From: Amulumruptor sp947039275
Lineage (GTDB): Bacteria > Bacteroidota > Bacteroidia > Bacteroidales > Muribaculaceae
Assembly: GCA_947039275.1 (NCBI GenBank)
Contig: CAMQYL010000007.1
Coordinates: 1 to 64,000 of the forward strand
Length of the DNA: 64,000 bases
Reading direction: 5' to 3'
The notes under the pieces were generated by a model that did not search any database, was not told the DNA's origin, and was given only the letters and a program-made list of their open reading frames with translations. Positions 35,443 through 43,751 of this stretch are shown here, piece after piece. The translations under genes were made by a program, and so were the position numbers. Positions within the stretch are counted from its first letter, which is position 1. Each line of letters starts with the position of its first letter.

Positions 35443-37296
35443 ATGGAACCTCTAAAACACGAATGTGGCATAGCGATGATACGCCTGCTCAAACCTGTGG
35501 AATACTACCGCCACAAGTACGGCACTTCGGCGTATGCGCTCAACAAGCTGTATCTCCTGATGGAGAAGCAGCACAACCGCGGCCAGGAAGGTGCCGGAGT
35601 GGGTGTTGTGAAACTTGATGCCCAGCCCGGCTCGGAGTATCTCTTCCGTGAGCGCGCCCTCGGAGCCGGGGCTATACAGGAGATATTCTCAACCATTAAC
35701 CATAAGCTTGACGGCAGCGATGATGCACCTTTCATAGGCAACATCTACATGGGTCATCTCCGCTACAGCACCACCGGACGCAGCGGCATCAGCTACGTGC
35801 ATCCGTTTTTGCGACGCAACAACTGGCGGTCACGCAACCTGATGCTGTGTGGCAACTTCAATATGACCAATGTCGAGGAACTGTTTCAGTCCATAGTCAG
35901 CCGCGGGCAGCATCCGCGCATCTACAGCGACACCATAGTGCTCCTCGAGCAGCTCGGCTACGCCCTTGACCGCGAAAACCATCGCTTGTACACCGAGTAC
36001 CGTGATACCCTCGCCGAACCGGCACTGTCGCACCGCATCGAGGAGTCACTCAATCTCGAGAACATGCTCCGCAGCGAGGCTCCGGCGTGGGATGGCGGTT
36101 TTGTAATCTGCGGTGCTACAGGCTCAGGCGACATGTTCGTGCTTCGTGACAGCCACGGCATCCGTCCGGCATTTTATTATGCCGATGACGAGGTGGTTGT
36201 GGTGGCATCTGAGCGACCTGTGATCCAGACCGTGTTTAACATCCCTCGCCGTGACGTCAAGGAACTGACCCCCGGCTCGGCTCTGACCGTCAACAAGGCT
36301 GGTGAGATGCGCGTGACCGACATCCTCGGCGAGAAAGCCAATGCACGGTGCTCGTTTGAACGCATATATTTCTCACGTGGCAGCGATGCCGACATATACC
36401 AGGAGCGCAAGGCTCTCGGACGCAATCTTGTGCCGGAGATACTTCGCCATGTCGACGGCGACCTTGACCACTCGGTGTTCTCGTTTATCCCCAACACTGC
36501 CGAAGTGGCATTCATAGGCATGACCGAGGGTCTTGAGGCTGAGCTTGACCGCCGCAAAGAGGCAGCCATCATCAAGGCTTCGGAAGCTGGGACGCTAAAT
36601 GCCGCTACGCTGCGTGACATCATGGCACATAAACTGCGCATAGAGAAGATAGCCATCAAGGATATAAAGCTCCGCACGTTCATAGCCGAAGGCGAGTCGC
36701 GCAACGACCTCGCCGCCCACGTCTATGATGTCAGCTACGGCTGTGTCACCAACGGTGTAGACAATCTCGTGGTGATTGACGACAGCATAGTCCGCGGCAC
36801 CACCCTGCGCCAGTCGATTATCAACATGCTTGACCGTCTGCATCCCAAGCGTATAGTGATAGTGTCATCGTCGCCGCAGGTGCGTTATCCGGACTATTAC
36901 GGTATAGACATGTCGCGTATGGGTGAGTTTGCCGCCTTCCGCGCTGCTGTGGCGTTGCTCAAGGAGCGTGGCATGGAGGATGTGCTTCGCGAGACATACG
37001 AGCAGTGTCTTGCCCAGGCAGCTCTGCCTGATGACCAGATACGTAACTGCGTCAAGATGGTCTATGCTCCGTTCACCCAGCAGGAGATTTCCGACAAAAT
37101 CGCGCAGATGCTGACACCTGACAACACCAAGGCTGAGGTAAGCCTCGTCTACCAGACACTCGAAGGTCTTAATGAAGCCATCCCCGGATGCCCGGGTGAC
37201 TGGTATTTCAGCGGTGACTATCCAACCCCTGGAGGCACACGCCTCGTCAACCGTGCGTTTGTCAATTATTACGAAGGAAATGCTGATAAACGTTGA
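35443..37296 (+). CDS. purF: Amidophosphoribosyltransferase
   Basis: 617 residues, longer than the ~475-505 of the E. coli/Bacillus enzyme, which I believe is usual in Bacteroidetes. Class II glutaminase nucleophile Cys8 in KHECGIAMI, MEKQHNRGQEGAG and GHLRYSTTG; PRPP-binding loop VVIDDSIVRGTT and the upstream FSRGSDADIY. It makes phosphoribosylamine from PRPP and glutamine, the first purine step. It follows the glutamine/glutamate genes, all of which use the glutamine amide. Confidence 0.94.
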   Translation: MEPLKHECGIAMIRLLKPVEYYRHKYGTSAYALNKLYLLMEKQHNRGQEGAGVGVVKLDAQPGSEYLFRERALGAGAIQEIFSTINHKLDGSDDAPFIGNIYMGHLRYSTTGRSGISYVHPFLRRNNWRSRNLMLCGNFNMTNVEELFQSIVSRGQHPRIYSDTIVLLEQLGYALDRENHRLYTEYRDTLAEPALSHRIEESLNLENMLRSEAPAWDGGFVICGATGSGDMFVLRDSHGIRPAFYYADDEVVVVASERPVIQTVFNIPRRDVKELTPGSALTVNKAGEMRVTDILGEKANARCSFERIYFSRGSDADIYQERKALGRNLVPEILRHVDGDLDHSVFSFIPNTAEVAFIGMTEGLEAELDRRKEAAIIKASEAGTLNAATLRDIMAHKLRIEKIAIKDIKLRTFIAEGESRNDLAAHVYDVSYGCVTNGVDNLVVIDDSIVRGTTLRQSIINMLDRLHPKRIVIVSSSPQVRYPDYYGIDMSRMGEFAAFRAAVALLKERGMEDVLRETYEQCLAQAALPDDQIRNCVKMVYAPFTQQEISDKIAQMLTPDNTKAEVSLVYQTLEGLNEAIPGCPGDWYFSGDYPTPGGTRLVNRAFVNYYEGNADKR

Positions 37297-37324
37297 CTGA
37301 CTTTATATGGAAATCATATGGTAC

Positions 37325-37401
37325 GTAGGGACGCGGCGTGCCGCGTCACCAAACGCAATACATATCGTCTGATACGATGACGCGGCACGCCGCGTCCCTA
37401 C
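37325..37401. repeat. REP/BIME-like pair R9 (GACGCGGC stem)
   Basis: Inverted GTAGG plus GACGCGGC-type arms around a ~30-bp spacer, 29 bp after purF. The remaining 37402-37540 is AT-rich with nothing else seen. Confidence 0.85.
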
Positions 37402-37546
37402 AAGAAGGCAAAGCGTTAAAATAGTGGCTTTGGCGGCATTTATGCAATGAAAAGCGGAGTGTTGGTACAGCAACCTGAAAAAATGTGAAAATGCCTACTT
37501 TCTGGAGGTTTCCATGTCATAAAGTCAACATTTTCAAAATAATTGC

Positions 37547-37554
37547 TAACTTTG
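37547..37554 (+). promoter_or_regulatory. -7 box of the glycogen genes
   Basis: TAACTTTG, 43 bp before the glycogen synthase start. Confidence 0.6.
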
Positions 37555-37596
37555 CACTCTGAATATAATAGACAATTTCTAACGGAAATCTTTTAA

Positions 37597-39249
37597 ATGG
37601 AAATGCAAAAGGTTGCATTAGACTTGTTATTTGAGACGAGTTGGGAGGTTTGTAACAAGATAGGGGGCATCTATACGGTGCTTTCTACCAAAGCCAAAAC
37701 CTTGCAGACTCTCTATAAAGACAAAGTCGTTTTTATTGGTCCTGATGTTTGGTCTGACGAAAATCCATCTCCCTATTTTGTGGAGTCGCGTACTCTGCTC
37801 AAGGAGTGGAAGGCCAAGGCGGAGCTTCCTTGCGGCATAAGCGTTAGAGTAGGTCGATGGGACGTGCCCGGAAAGCCTATCGTGGTTCTCGTCAAGTTTG
37901 ACGGGGTGTATCCACACAAAGACGAATTTTATGGCAAGATGTGGGAGCTTTATGGAGTGGACTCCATGCATGCCTACGGCGACTATGACGAGGGCTGCGC
38001 ATTTGCGCTTGCCTCCGGCATGGTGATTGAAAGCATCGCCAACTTCTACGGGACTTCGGGGAAAAATATCATTGCCCACTTCGACGAGTGGACTACCGGC
38101 ATGGGGCTTCTCTATGTGCGATGGAAGCTCCCTCAGGTAGGAACTGTGTTTACTACCCATGCCACGAGCATCGGCAGAAGCATTTGCAGCAATGGCAAGC
38201 AGCTCTATGAGTATTTCAGCGGTTACAACGGCGATCAGATGGCGCGTGAGCTGAATATGGAAGCGAAGCACTCGCTTGAGAAAGCTGCCGCCCATACTGC
38301 TGACTGCTTCACGACGGTGAGTGAAATCACTGCCCGCGAGTGCGAGCAGCTTCTTGACATCCGCCCTCATGTGGTCACTCCCAACGGTTTTGAGCCGGGA
38401 TTCGTGCCTGGTCCGCGAAAAATCAAGGCTGCCCGTCATGCAGCCCGCGAAGTGATGCTCAATGTGGCTTCGTCGCTTACCGGCATCAAGTTTGCCGATG
38501 AAGATACCTTCATTGTGGCTACAGCCGGACGCTGCGAGTATCGCAACAAGGGTCTTGATGTGTTCATCGACTCAATGTCGCGGCTCAAAGAATTGTCACC
38601 TGCAAAGCGCATACTTGCGTATATAATGGTGCCTGCATGGTCACGCGAAGCCCGTGCCGATCTTCAGGCTATGTTGTCACGCAAGCGCAAACCTGGTCTT
38701 GACGACCCTTTCATCACCCATTGGCTCAACAATCCGGGCGAGGATGCTGTTAATAACCATATGCGCAACGTGGGTATTTCCAATACTAAGGACTGCGACA
38801 TCACCCTGATATATGTGCCTTGTTATCTTAACGGTAATGACGGCATATTCAATCTGTCATATTACGATACTGTCGTGGGTGTGGATGCTACGGTATTCCC
38901 GAGCTACTACGAGCCGTGGGGCTATACTCCTCTGGAGAGCGTGGCTTTCGGTGTGCCTACGGTGACTACTTCGCTTTCGGGCTTCGGAAGCTGGATATGC
39001 GCAGAGCGAGGCAATGGATTCGCTGCAAGCGGAGTAGATGTCGTGGAGCGCAATGACCACAACTACCCTCAGGTAGTGGACGCAATCGCCGATGACATCC
39101 GTGAACTTGCATCCATGGATGATGCTGCCCGTGAAGAGATACGCAAAGCCGCTGTAGCGACGAGCGATGCTGCTTTGTGGCAATATTTCATGACATATTA
39201 TGAGGACTCATACCGCATCGCGCTTGATGCAGCCGCTCTGCGTGGATGA
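37597..39249 (+). CDS. Glycogen synthase, GT3 (eukaryote-like) type
   Basis: 550 residues. The start LLFETSWEVCNKIGGIYTVLSTKA and FDEWTTGMGLLYVRWKLPQVGTVFTTHATSIGRSICS match the GT3 glycogen synthases of fungi/animals and Bacteroidetes rather than GT5 GlgA; the C-terminal catalytic region has FPSYYEPWGYTPLESVAFGVPTVTTSLSGFG with the E-x7-E motif. It elongates alpha-1,4-glucan, in the animal and fungal enzymes from UDP-glucose. It is paired with a glucan phosphorylase 72 bp downstream, so synthesis and breakdown of glycogen are encoded together. A promoter box lies upstream. Confidence 0.92.
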   Translation: MEMQKVALDLLFETSWEVCNKIGGIYTVLSTKAKTLQTLYKDKVVFIGPDVWSDENPSPYFVESRTLLKEWKAKAELPCGISVRVGRWDVPGKPIVVLVKFDGVYPHKDEFYGKMWELYGVDSMHAYGDYDEGCAFALASGMVIESIANFYGTSGKNIIAHFDEWTTGMGLLYVRWKLPQVGTVFTTHATSIGRSICSNGKQLYEYFSGYNGDQMARELNMEAKHSLEKAAAHTADCFTTVSEITARECEQLLDIRPHVVTPNGFEPGFVPGPRKIKAARHAAREVMLNVASSLTGIKFADEDTFIVATAGRCEYRNKGLDVFIDSMSRLKELSPAKRILAYIMVPAWSREARADLQAMLSRKRKPGLDDPFITHWLNNPGEDAVNNHMRNVGISNTKDCDITLIYVPCYLNGNDGIFNLSYYDTVVGVDATVFPSYYEPWGYTPLESVAFGVPTVTTSLSGFGSWICAERGNGFAASGVDVVERNDHNYPQVVDAIADDIRELASMDDAAREEIRKAAVATSDAALWQYFMTYYEDSYRIALDAAALRG

Positions 39250-39321
39250 TGCCAGAGTCCTGATGACTATATAACTAACGAAATCTTTAAACCCCAAATT
39301 ACACTAATATTTAATAAGCTT

Positions 39322-41883
39322 ATGAAACTCGATGTAAGCAACGCCAATGGTCCTATCTGGCGCGAAGTGACTGTGAACGCCAGTCTGCCCACTAACCTCA
39401 AGCCTCTCGAAGAGCTTGCTCACAATCTCTGGTGGGTATGGAACAGCGAGGCGAAATCGCTCTTCCATGACCTTAACCCCGCAATCTGGAAAGCCACAGG
39501 CGAAAACCCTGTAATGCTCATCCAGCAGCTTACCTCTGACCGTCTGAAAGAAATCGTAAATGACAAGGAGATGATGGAACGCATCGCCCATGTCCACACG
39601 ATGTTTAAGGAATACATGAAGAAGCCCATGCGCAAGGATATTCCTTCGGTGAGCTACTTCTCTATGGAATACGGCTTGTGCAACTGCCTGAAGATTTACT
39701 CCGGCGGTCTCGGTGTGCTCGCCGGCGACTATATCAAGGAGGCTTCTGACAGCTGCGTAGACATGACAGCTATCGGTTTCCTCTATCGCTACGGCTATTT
39801 CACCCAGACTCTGAGCGTTGACGGTCAGCAGATTGCCAACTACGAACCCCAGAACTTCAGCCAGCTTCCCATCGTGCAGGTGATGGAGGCTGATGGCAAG
39901 CCCATGATTCTTGAAGTTCCTTTCCCCGGACGTACTATCTACAGCCACGTATGGCAGGTCAATGTAGGCCGTATGAAGCTGTATCTGATGGATACCGACT
40001 TCGACATGAACAGCGAGTTTGACCGTCCTATCACACACCAGCTCTACGGCGGTGACTGGGAAAACCGTATCAAGCAGGAGTATCTCCTCGGTATCGGCGG
40101 TGTGCTCCTCCTCAAGAAGCTCGGCATCAACCACGATATCTACCACTGCAACGAGGGTCACGCAGCTCTGCTCAACCTCCAGCGTCTCGTGGACTTCGTG
40201 CAGGAGAAGCACCTTGACTTCAACACCGCTCTTGAGCTGGTACGCGCATCTTCGCTCTACACTGTCCACACTCCCGTGCCCGCAGGTCACGACTACTTCG
40301 ATGAAAGCCTCTTCGGCAAGTACTTCGGCGAATATCCCGCCAAACTCGGCATCAGCTGGGCTGACCTGATGAACATGGGTCGCGAGAACCCCAACACCAA
40401 CGAGCGCTTCTCTATGAGCGTGTTCGCTCTTAACACCTGCCAGGAGGCTAACGGCGTAAGCTGGCTCCACGGCGAGGTATCAAAGAAGATGTTTGCCGGT
40501 ATATGGAAGGGTTACGGATGGCAGGAGAGCCACGTGGGCTACGTCACCAACGGTGTCCACATGCCTACATGGGCTGCTTCTGAGTGGAAGGAATTCTATG
40601 GTCGTCACATGGGTCAGGAGATGTTTGACAACCAGAGCAATCCCAAGGCTTGGGACGGCGTTTACAACGTAAGCGACGAAGAAATCTGGAACCTCCGTTG
40701 CACGATGAAGAACAAGTTCATCAAGTTTGTCAAGGAGGAGTTCAAGACCAAGTGGCTCGCCAACCAGGGTGATCCCTCAAGCGTTATGAAGATTGTTGAC
40801 AAGATCAACCCCAACGCTCTCATCATCGGTTTTGCCCGCCGTTTCGCCACCTACAAGCGTGCACACCTGCTCTTCACCGACCTTGACCGTCTCGCCAAGA
40901 TTGTCAACAACGAGCAGTTCCCCGTGCAGTTCGTATTCTCAGGCAAGGCTCACCCCGCCGACGGTGCAGGTCAGGGTCTCATCAAGCGCATCATCGAGAT
41001 TTCACGCATGCCCCAGTTCCTCGGCAAGATCATCTTCCTTGAGGACTACAACATGATTGTGGCTAAGCGTCTCGTTTCGGGTGTCGATATCTGGCTCAAT
41101 ACACCTACCCGTCCTCTCGAGGCTTCTGGTACATCAGGCGAGAAGGCTGAGATGAACGGTGTGCTTAACTTCTCAGTGCTTGACGGCTGGTGGTACGAAG
41201 GCTACCGCTTCGACGAAAAGGCTGGATGGGCACTCACCGACAAGCGCACATTTACCGACCAGGCTCAGCAGGATCGTCTCGACGCTGCCACCATCTACTC
41301 TATGCTCGAGAACGAGATCGTGCCTCTCTATTTCCGCAAGAACTCGGCAGGTTACTCGCCTGACTGGATTCAGTATATCAAGGGTTCTATAGCTCACATC
41401 GCTCCCCACTTCACCATGAAGCGCATGATCGATGACTATATCGAACGCTTCTATGAGCCCGAAGCAAAGCGCATGAAGAAGCTCTCAGCTCATGACTGCA
41501 AGCTCGCCCGCGAAATCGTGGCTTGGAAGGAGCGAGTTGCTCAGGCATGGCCCGGCGTACACGTGGTTGACTTTAAGCGTGACGATCAGGCTGCCAACAA
41601 CGCCAAGACAGGCGACAAGGTAGTGACCGAAATCACTGTCGATACCAACGGTCTCGGCAAGGATGTCGTAGTCGAAGAGGTAGTTTACCGCATCGAAAAC
41701 GGCGAGGAGAAGCTCTGGCGTCGTGAGGACTTCAAGCTTGTCGCTGAAAACGGCAATCTCCTCACCTACAAGTATGACACCAAGGTGCTTGATCCCGGTT
41801 TCTTCCGCGTGGGCTTCCGCATCTATCCCAAGAACGCTGCGCTGCCCCACCGTCAGGACTTCGCATATGTGAAGTGGATCTAA
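39322..41883 (+). CDS. glgP: Alpha-glucan (glycogen) phosphorylase
   Basis: 853 residues, GT35. The short N-terminal form typical of bacterial/archaeal AgpA-like enzymes: NPLEELAHNLWW-type start (KPLEELAHNLWWVWN), YFSMEYGLCNCLKIYSGGLGVLAGDYIKEA, HCNEGHAAL, the HAGxxxx region in TVHTPVPAGHDYF, and the PLP-site segment near EASGTSGEKAEMNGVLNFSVLDGWW, where the lysine of EKAEMNG is the expected PLP lysine. It releases glucose-1-phosphate from glycogen. A terminator follows. Confidence 0.94.
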   Translation: MKLDVSNANGPIWREVTVNASLPTNLKPLEELAHNLWWVWNSEAKSLFHDLNPAIWKATGENPVMLIQQLTSDRLKEIVNDKEMMERIAHVHTMFKEYMKKPMRKDIPSVSYFSMEYGLCNCLKIYSGGLGVLAGDYIKEASDSCVDMTAIGFLYRYGYFTQTLSVDGQQIANYEPQNFSQLPIVQVMEADGKPMILEVPFPGRTIYSHVWQVNVGRMKLYLMDTDFDMNSEFDRPITHQLYGGDWENRIKQEYLLGIGGVLLLKKLGINHDIYHCNEGHAALLNLQRLVDFVQEKHLDFNTALELVRASSLYTVHTPVPAGHDYFDESLFGKYFGEYPAKLGISWADLMNMGRENPNTNERFSMSVFALNTCQEANGVSWLHGEVSKKMFAGIWKGYGWQESHVGYVTNGVHMPTWAASEWKEFYGRHMGQEMFDNQSNPKAWDGVYNVSDEEIWNLRCTMKNKFIKFVKEEFKTKWLANQGDPSSVMKIVDKINPNALIIGFARRFATYKRAHLLFTDLDRLAKIVNNEQFPVQFVFSGKAHPADGAGQGLIKRIIEISRMPQFLGKIIFLEDYNMIVAKRLVSGVDIWLNTPTRPLEASGTSGEKAEMNGVLNFSVLDGWWYEGYRFDEKAGWALTDKRTFTDQAQQDRLDAATIYSMLENEIVPLYFRKNSAGYSPDWIQYIKGSIAHIAPHFTMKRMIDDYIERFYEPEAKRMKKLSAHDCKLAREIVAWKERVAQAWPGVHVVDFKRDDQAANNAKTGDKVVTEITVDTNGLGKDVVVEEVVYRIENGEEKLWRREDFKLVAENGNLLTYKYDTKVLDPGFFRVGFRIYPKNAALPHRQDFAYVKWI

Positions 41884-41909
41884 TCCGCTATCCAGCGATT
41901 CAATCATAA

Positions 41910-41950
41910 GAGCGTCCCGACCTCTAAAAGGCCGGGACGCTCTGTATTTT
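41910..41950 (+). terminator. Intrinsic terminator of the glycogen genes
   Basis: GAGCGTCCCGACC pairs with GGCCGGGACGCTC around a small loop, then TGTATTTT. Confidence 0.8.
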
Positions 41951-41994
41951 ATAGGTTACGCACAAACGTGCGTTTTGCTTATCGGCAGAATTTA

Positions 41995-42326
41995 GTAGGG
42001 ACATGCCATGGCACAATCTCACTAACTTAAGCTAATCTTGGTCTCCCCATTTTAGCGCCCGAAAGGGCGAATCTCTCTGTTAGCCGAGGGGCTTGCCCCT
42101 CGGTAAATGTCAGCCTATGCTACGCGCTGCGCTTTGCCGCAGCGCATTAAACGCCATGATGCTCAACATGATAGCAACTGATGCGCTGCGGCAAAGCGCA
42201 GCGCGTACATTCTCCATATCTTACCGAGGGGCAAGCCCCTCGGCTAACAGAGAGATGCGCCCACAAGGGGCGCGACTTGATTGCAAATCCTTAAATTAGT
42301 GACATTCTGCCATGGCATGTCCCTAC
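41995..42326. repeat. Element E nested inside a split REP pair (R10)
   Basis: Outermost: GTAGGGACATGCCATGGCA and its exact complement, a 19-bp inverted repeat made of REP outer halves. Inside: TCACTAACTTAAG/CTTAAATTAGTGA ends (42019, 42302); a 36-bp inverted repeat at about 42070-42105 and 42220-42256 whose arms contain GCCGAGGGGC.TTGCCCCTCGG; then a 27-bp perfect pair at about 42121-42147 and 42181-42207 whose arms contain GCGCTGCG palindromes. No transposase gene. It fills 41951-42404. Confidence 0.8.
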
Positions 42327-42404
42327 AAGTCGGGGAGTTCCAGTTCTGCAACACCCTCCCTACAATTTGCACGAATACTTACTGCTTTAACTATAAAAGT
42401 TCAT

Positions 42405-42412
42405 TAACTTTG
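42405..42412 (+). promoter_or_regulatory. -7 box of the regulator gene at 42436
   Basis: TAACTTTG, 24 bp before the ATG. Confidence 0.6.
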
Positions 42413-42435
42413 TGGTGTAATCATTCAGTCGTTTT

Positions 42436-43398
42436 ATGCGGACGTTGCTATACGTGATTTTAGCGGTGATAGTGAGCGGATGCGCTTATTCGAGTTCTCA
42501 TAAGGTCAGGCTCGATGAGGCGCAGAGGCTCATCGCGGATAATCCAAAAGAGGCATTTGACCGCCTCAATGCCATGGATGTGTCGGAATTTGATGACTCG
42601 GCTACCATGGCGCGGTGGGCTGTGCTCTACAGCGAGTCGATGCTGGCAAACAGATTTCATGCACCGTCAGACTCCATTATCAACATGGCGGTGGACTACT
42701 ATAGCAATCATGACATCACTCAATTGCCGCGTTTGCAGCAACTTAAAGCGAAATTGGCAGTGGCATGCGAAGAAGATGCCTTGGTGACCGCTCTCTATTT
42801 CCAGAAAGAGAGGGAATTACGCCTATATGAGGCGAAACTGAGCCGCGAGAGGTATCTGTGGATTGGACTTTTTATCCTGTTGATGGCTGGAGGGGTGATC
42901 ATATGGCAGCGGCAAAGGTTGAAATTGCAGTCGGCTGACAATGACAGGCTTGTGGCTGAAGCATCGAATCTCAAAAACCTCATGGCAGATAAGGACAATG
43001 ACTTACAAATGACCCTGAACAGTATGCTGGAGTCACGGTTTGCGTTGATTGACTCGCTATGCCAGACCTATTACGAGTCGCAAGGCACTAAAAACGAGCG
43101 CAAAGTTATAGCCGAGAAGGTCAAATCGGAGATAGAGGCGGTCCGGTCGGACTCGTTTGCCGAAATGGAGCTTTGGGTCAATAGTTGCAGGCAAAATATG
43201 TTGGAGCGGTTACGTCAATGCCTCCCTGACATCACTCCGTCAGACTATCAGTTGGCGGTCTATATGGCATGCGGTCTGTCTTCGCGTTCCATCAGTCTCC
43301 TCCTCGGCGAGACTATCGAAGTCATCTACAAACGAAAATCGCGCCTGAAATCCCGTCTCCATAAGTGCGAAGCCAGCGGCAATCTCGCCATCTCTTAG
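42436..43398 (+). CDS. Membrane-spanning lipoprotein with C-terminal LuxR-like HTH
   Basis: 320 residues. Signal peptide with lipobox VIVSGC (Cys16), a periplasmic helical/TPR-like part to about 135, one membrane segment (about 140-158, YLWIGLFILLMAGGVIIW), a coiled coil, and a C-terminal helix-turn-helix (DYQLAVYMACGLSSRSISLLLGETIEVIYKRKSRLKSRL) like LuxR/GerE-type domains. The topology puts the HTH in the cytosol, so it may pass an envelope signal straight to DNA. Bacteroidales have several such TPR-TM-HTH regulators. It lies just upstream of a TonB-receptor-like gene, a plausible target; that link is inference. Confidence 0.75.
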   Translation: MRTLLYVILAVIVSGCAYSSSHKVRLDEAQRLIADNPKEAFDRLNAMDVSEFDDSATMARWAVLYSESMLANRFHAPSDSIINMAVDYYSNHDITQLPRLQQLKAKLAVACEEDALVTALYFQKERELRLYEAKLSRERYLWIGLFILLMAGGVIIWQRQRLKLQSADNDRLVAEASNLKNLMADKDNDLQMTLNSMLESRFALIDSLCQTYYESQGTKNERKVIAEKVKSEIEAVRSDSFAEMELWVNSCRQNMLERLRQCLPDITPSDYQLAVYMACGLSSRSISLLLGETIEVIYKRKSRLKSRLHKCEASGNLAIS

Positions 43399-43414
43399 CT
43401 GCCTTCTCCGTGTT

Positions 43415-43612
43415 GGGACATGCCGTAATACTGTTGAATTAAGGCTGGAAGCATGTGGTCGTAGGGATGCGAGCTGGAAGGATTTCGCGGCATAGCCGCG
43501 AAGGGAGCAGTAGCCACATGCAAGCAGACCTGACGGTCTGCTTGCATGTGGCTACTGCTCCCCTCGCGGTTAACACCGCGAGCCTTAATTCAACAGCATT
43601 GTGGCATGTCCC
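43415..43612. repeat. Element F nested inside a decayed REP pair (R11)
   Basis: Outer arms GGGACATGCC and GGCATGTCCC are REP remnants. They run on into a CTGTTGAATTAAGGCT/AGCCTTAATTCAACAG inverted repeat; inside are two small GC hairpins (TTCGCGGC...GCCGCGAA at 43484-43502; CTCGCGG...CCGCGAG at 43563-43582) and a perfect 28-bp inverted repeat with a TGAC loop (43504-43563). Confidence 0.8.
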
Positions 43613-43724
43613 GGTATGGTGATGTCAGATAAATTGTGAAATTGGAATTGTAAGATGTTGTAAATTAGATGTTTATGTTTTGTGGTGTCAGACTATTATT
43701 TTGGCTTTTAGCTTCTTCGAGCCG

Positions 43725-43732
43725 TAACTTTG
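43725..43732 (+). promoter_or_regulatory. -7 box of the outer-membrane receptor gene
   Basis: TAACTTTG, 20 bp before the ATG at 43752. Confidence 0.6.
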
Positions 43733-43751
43733 CTGCAAAAAAGTTACGCTT

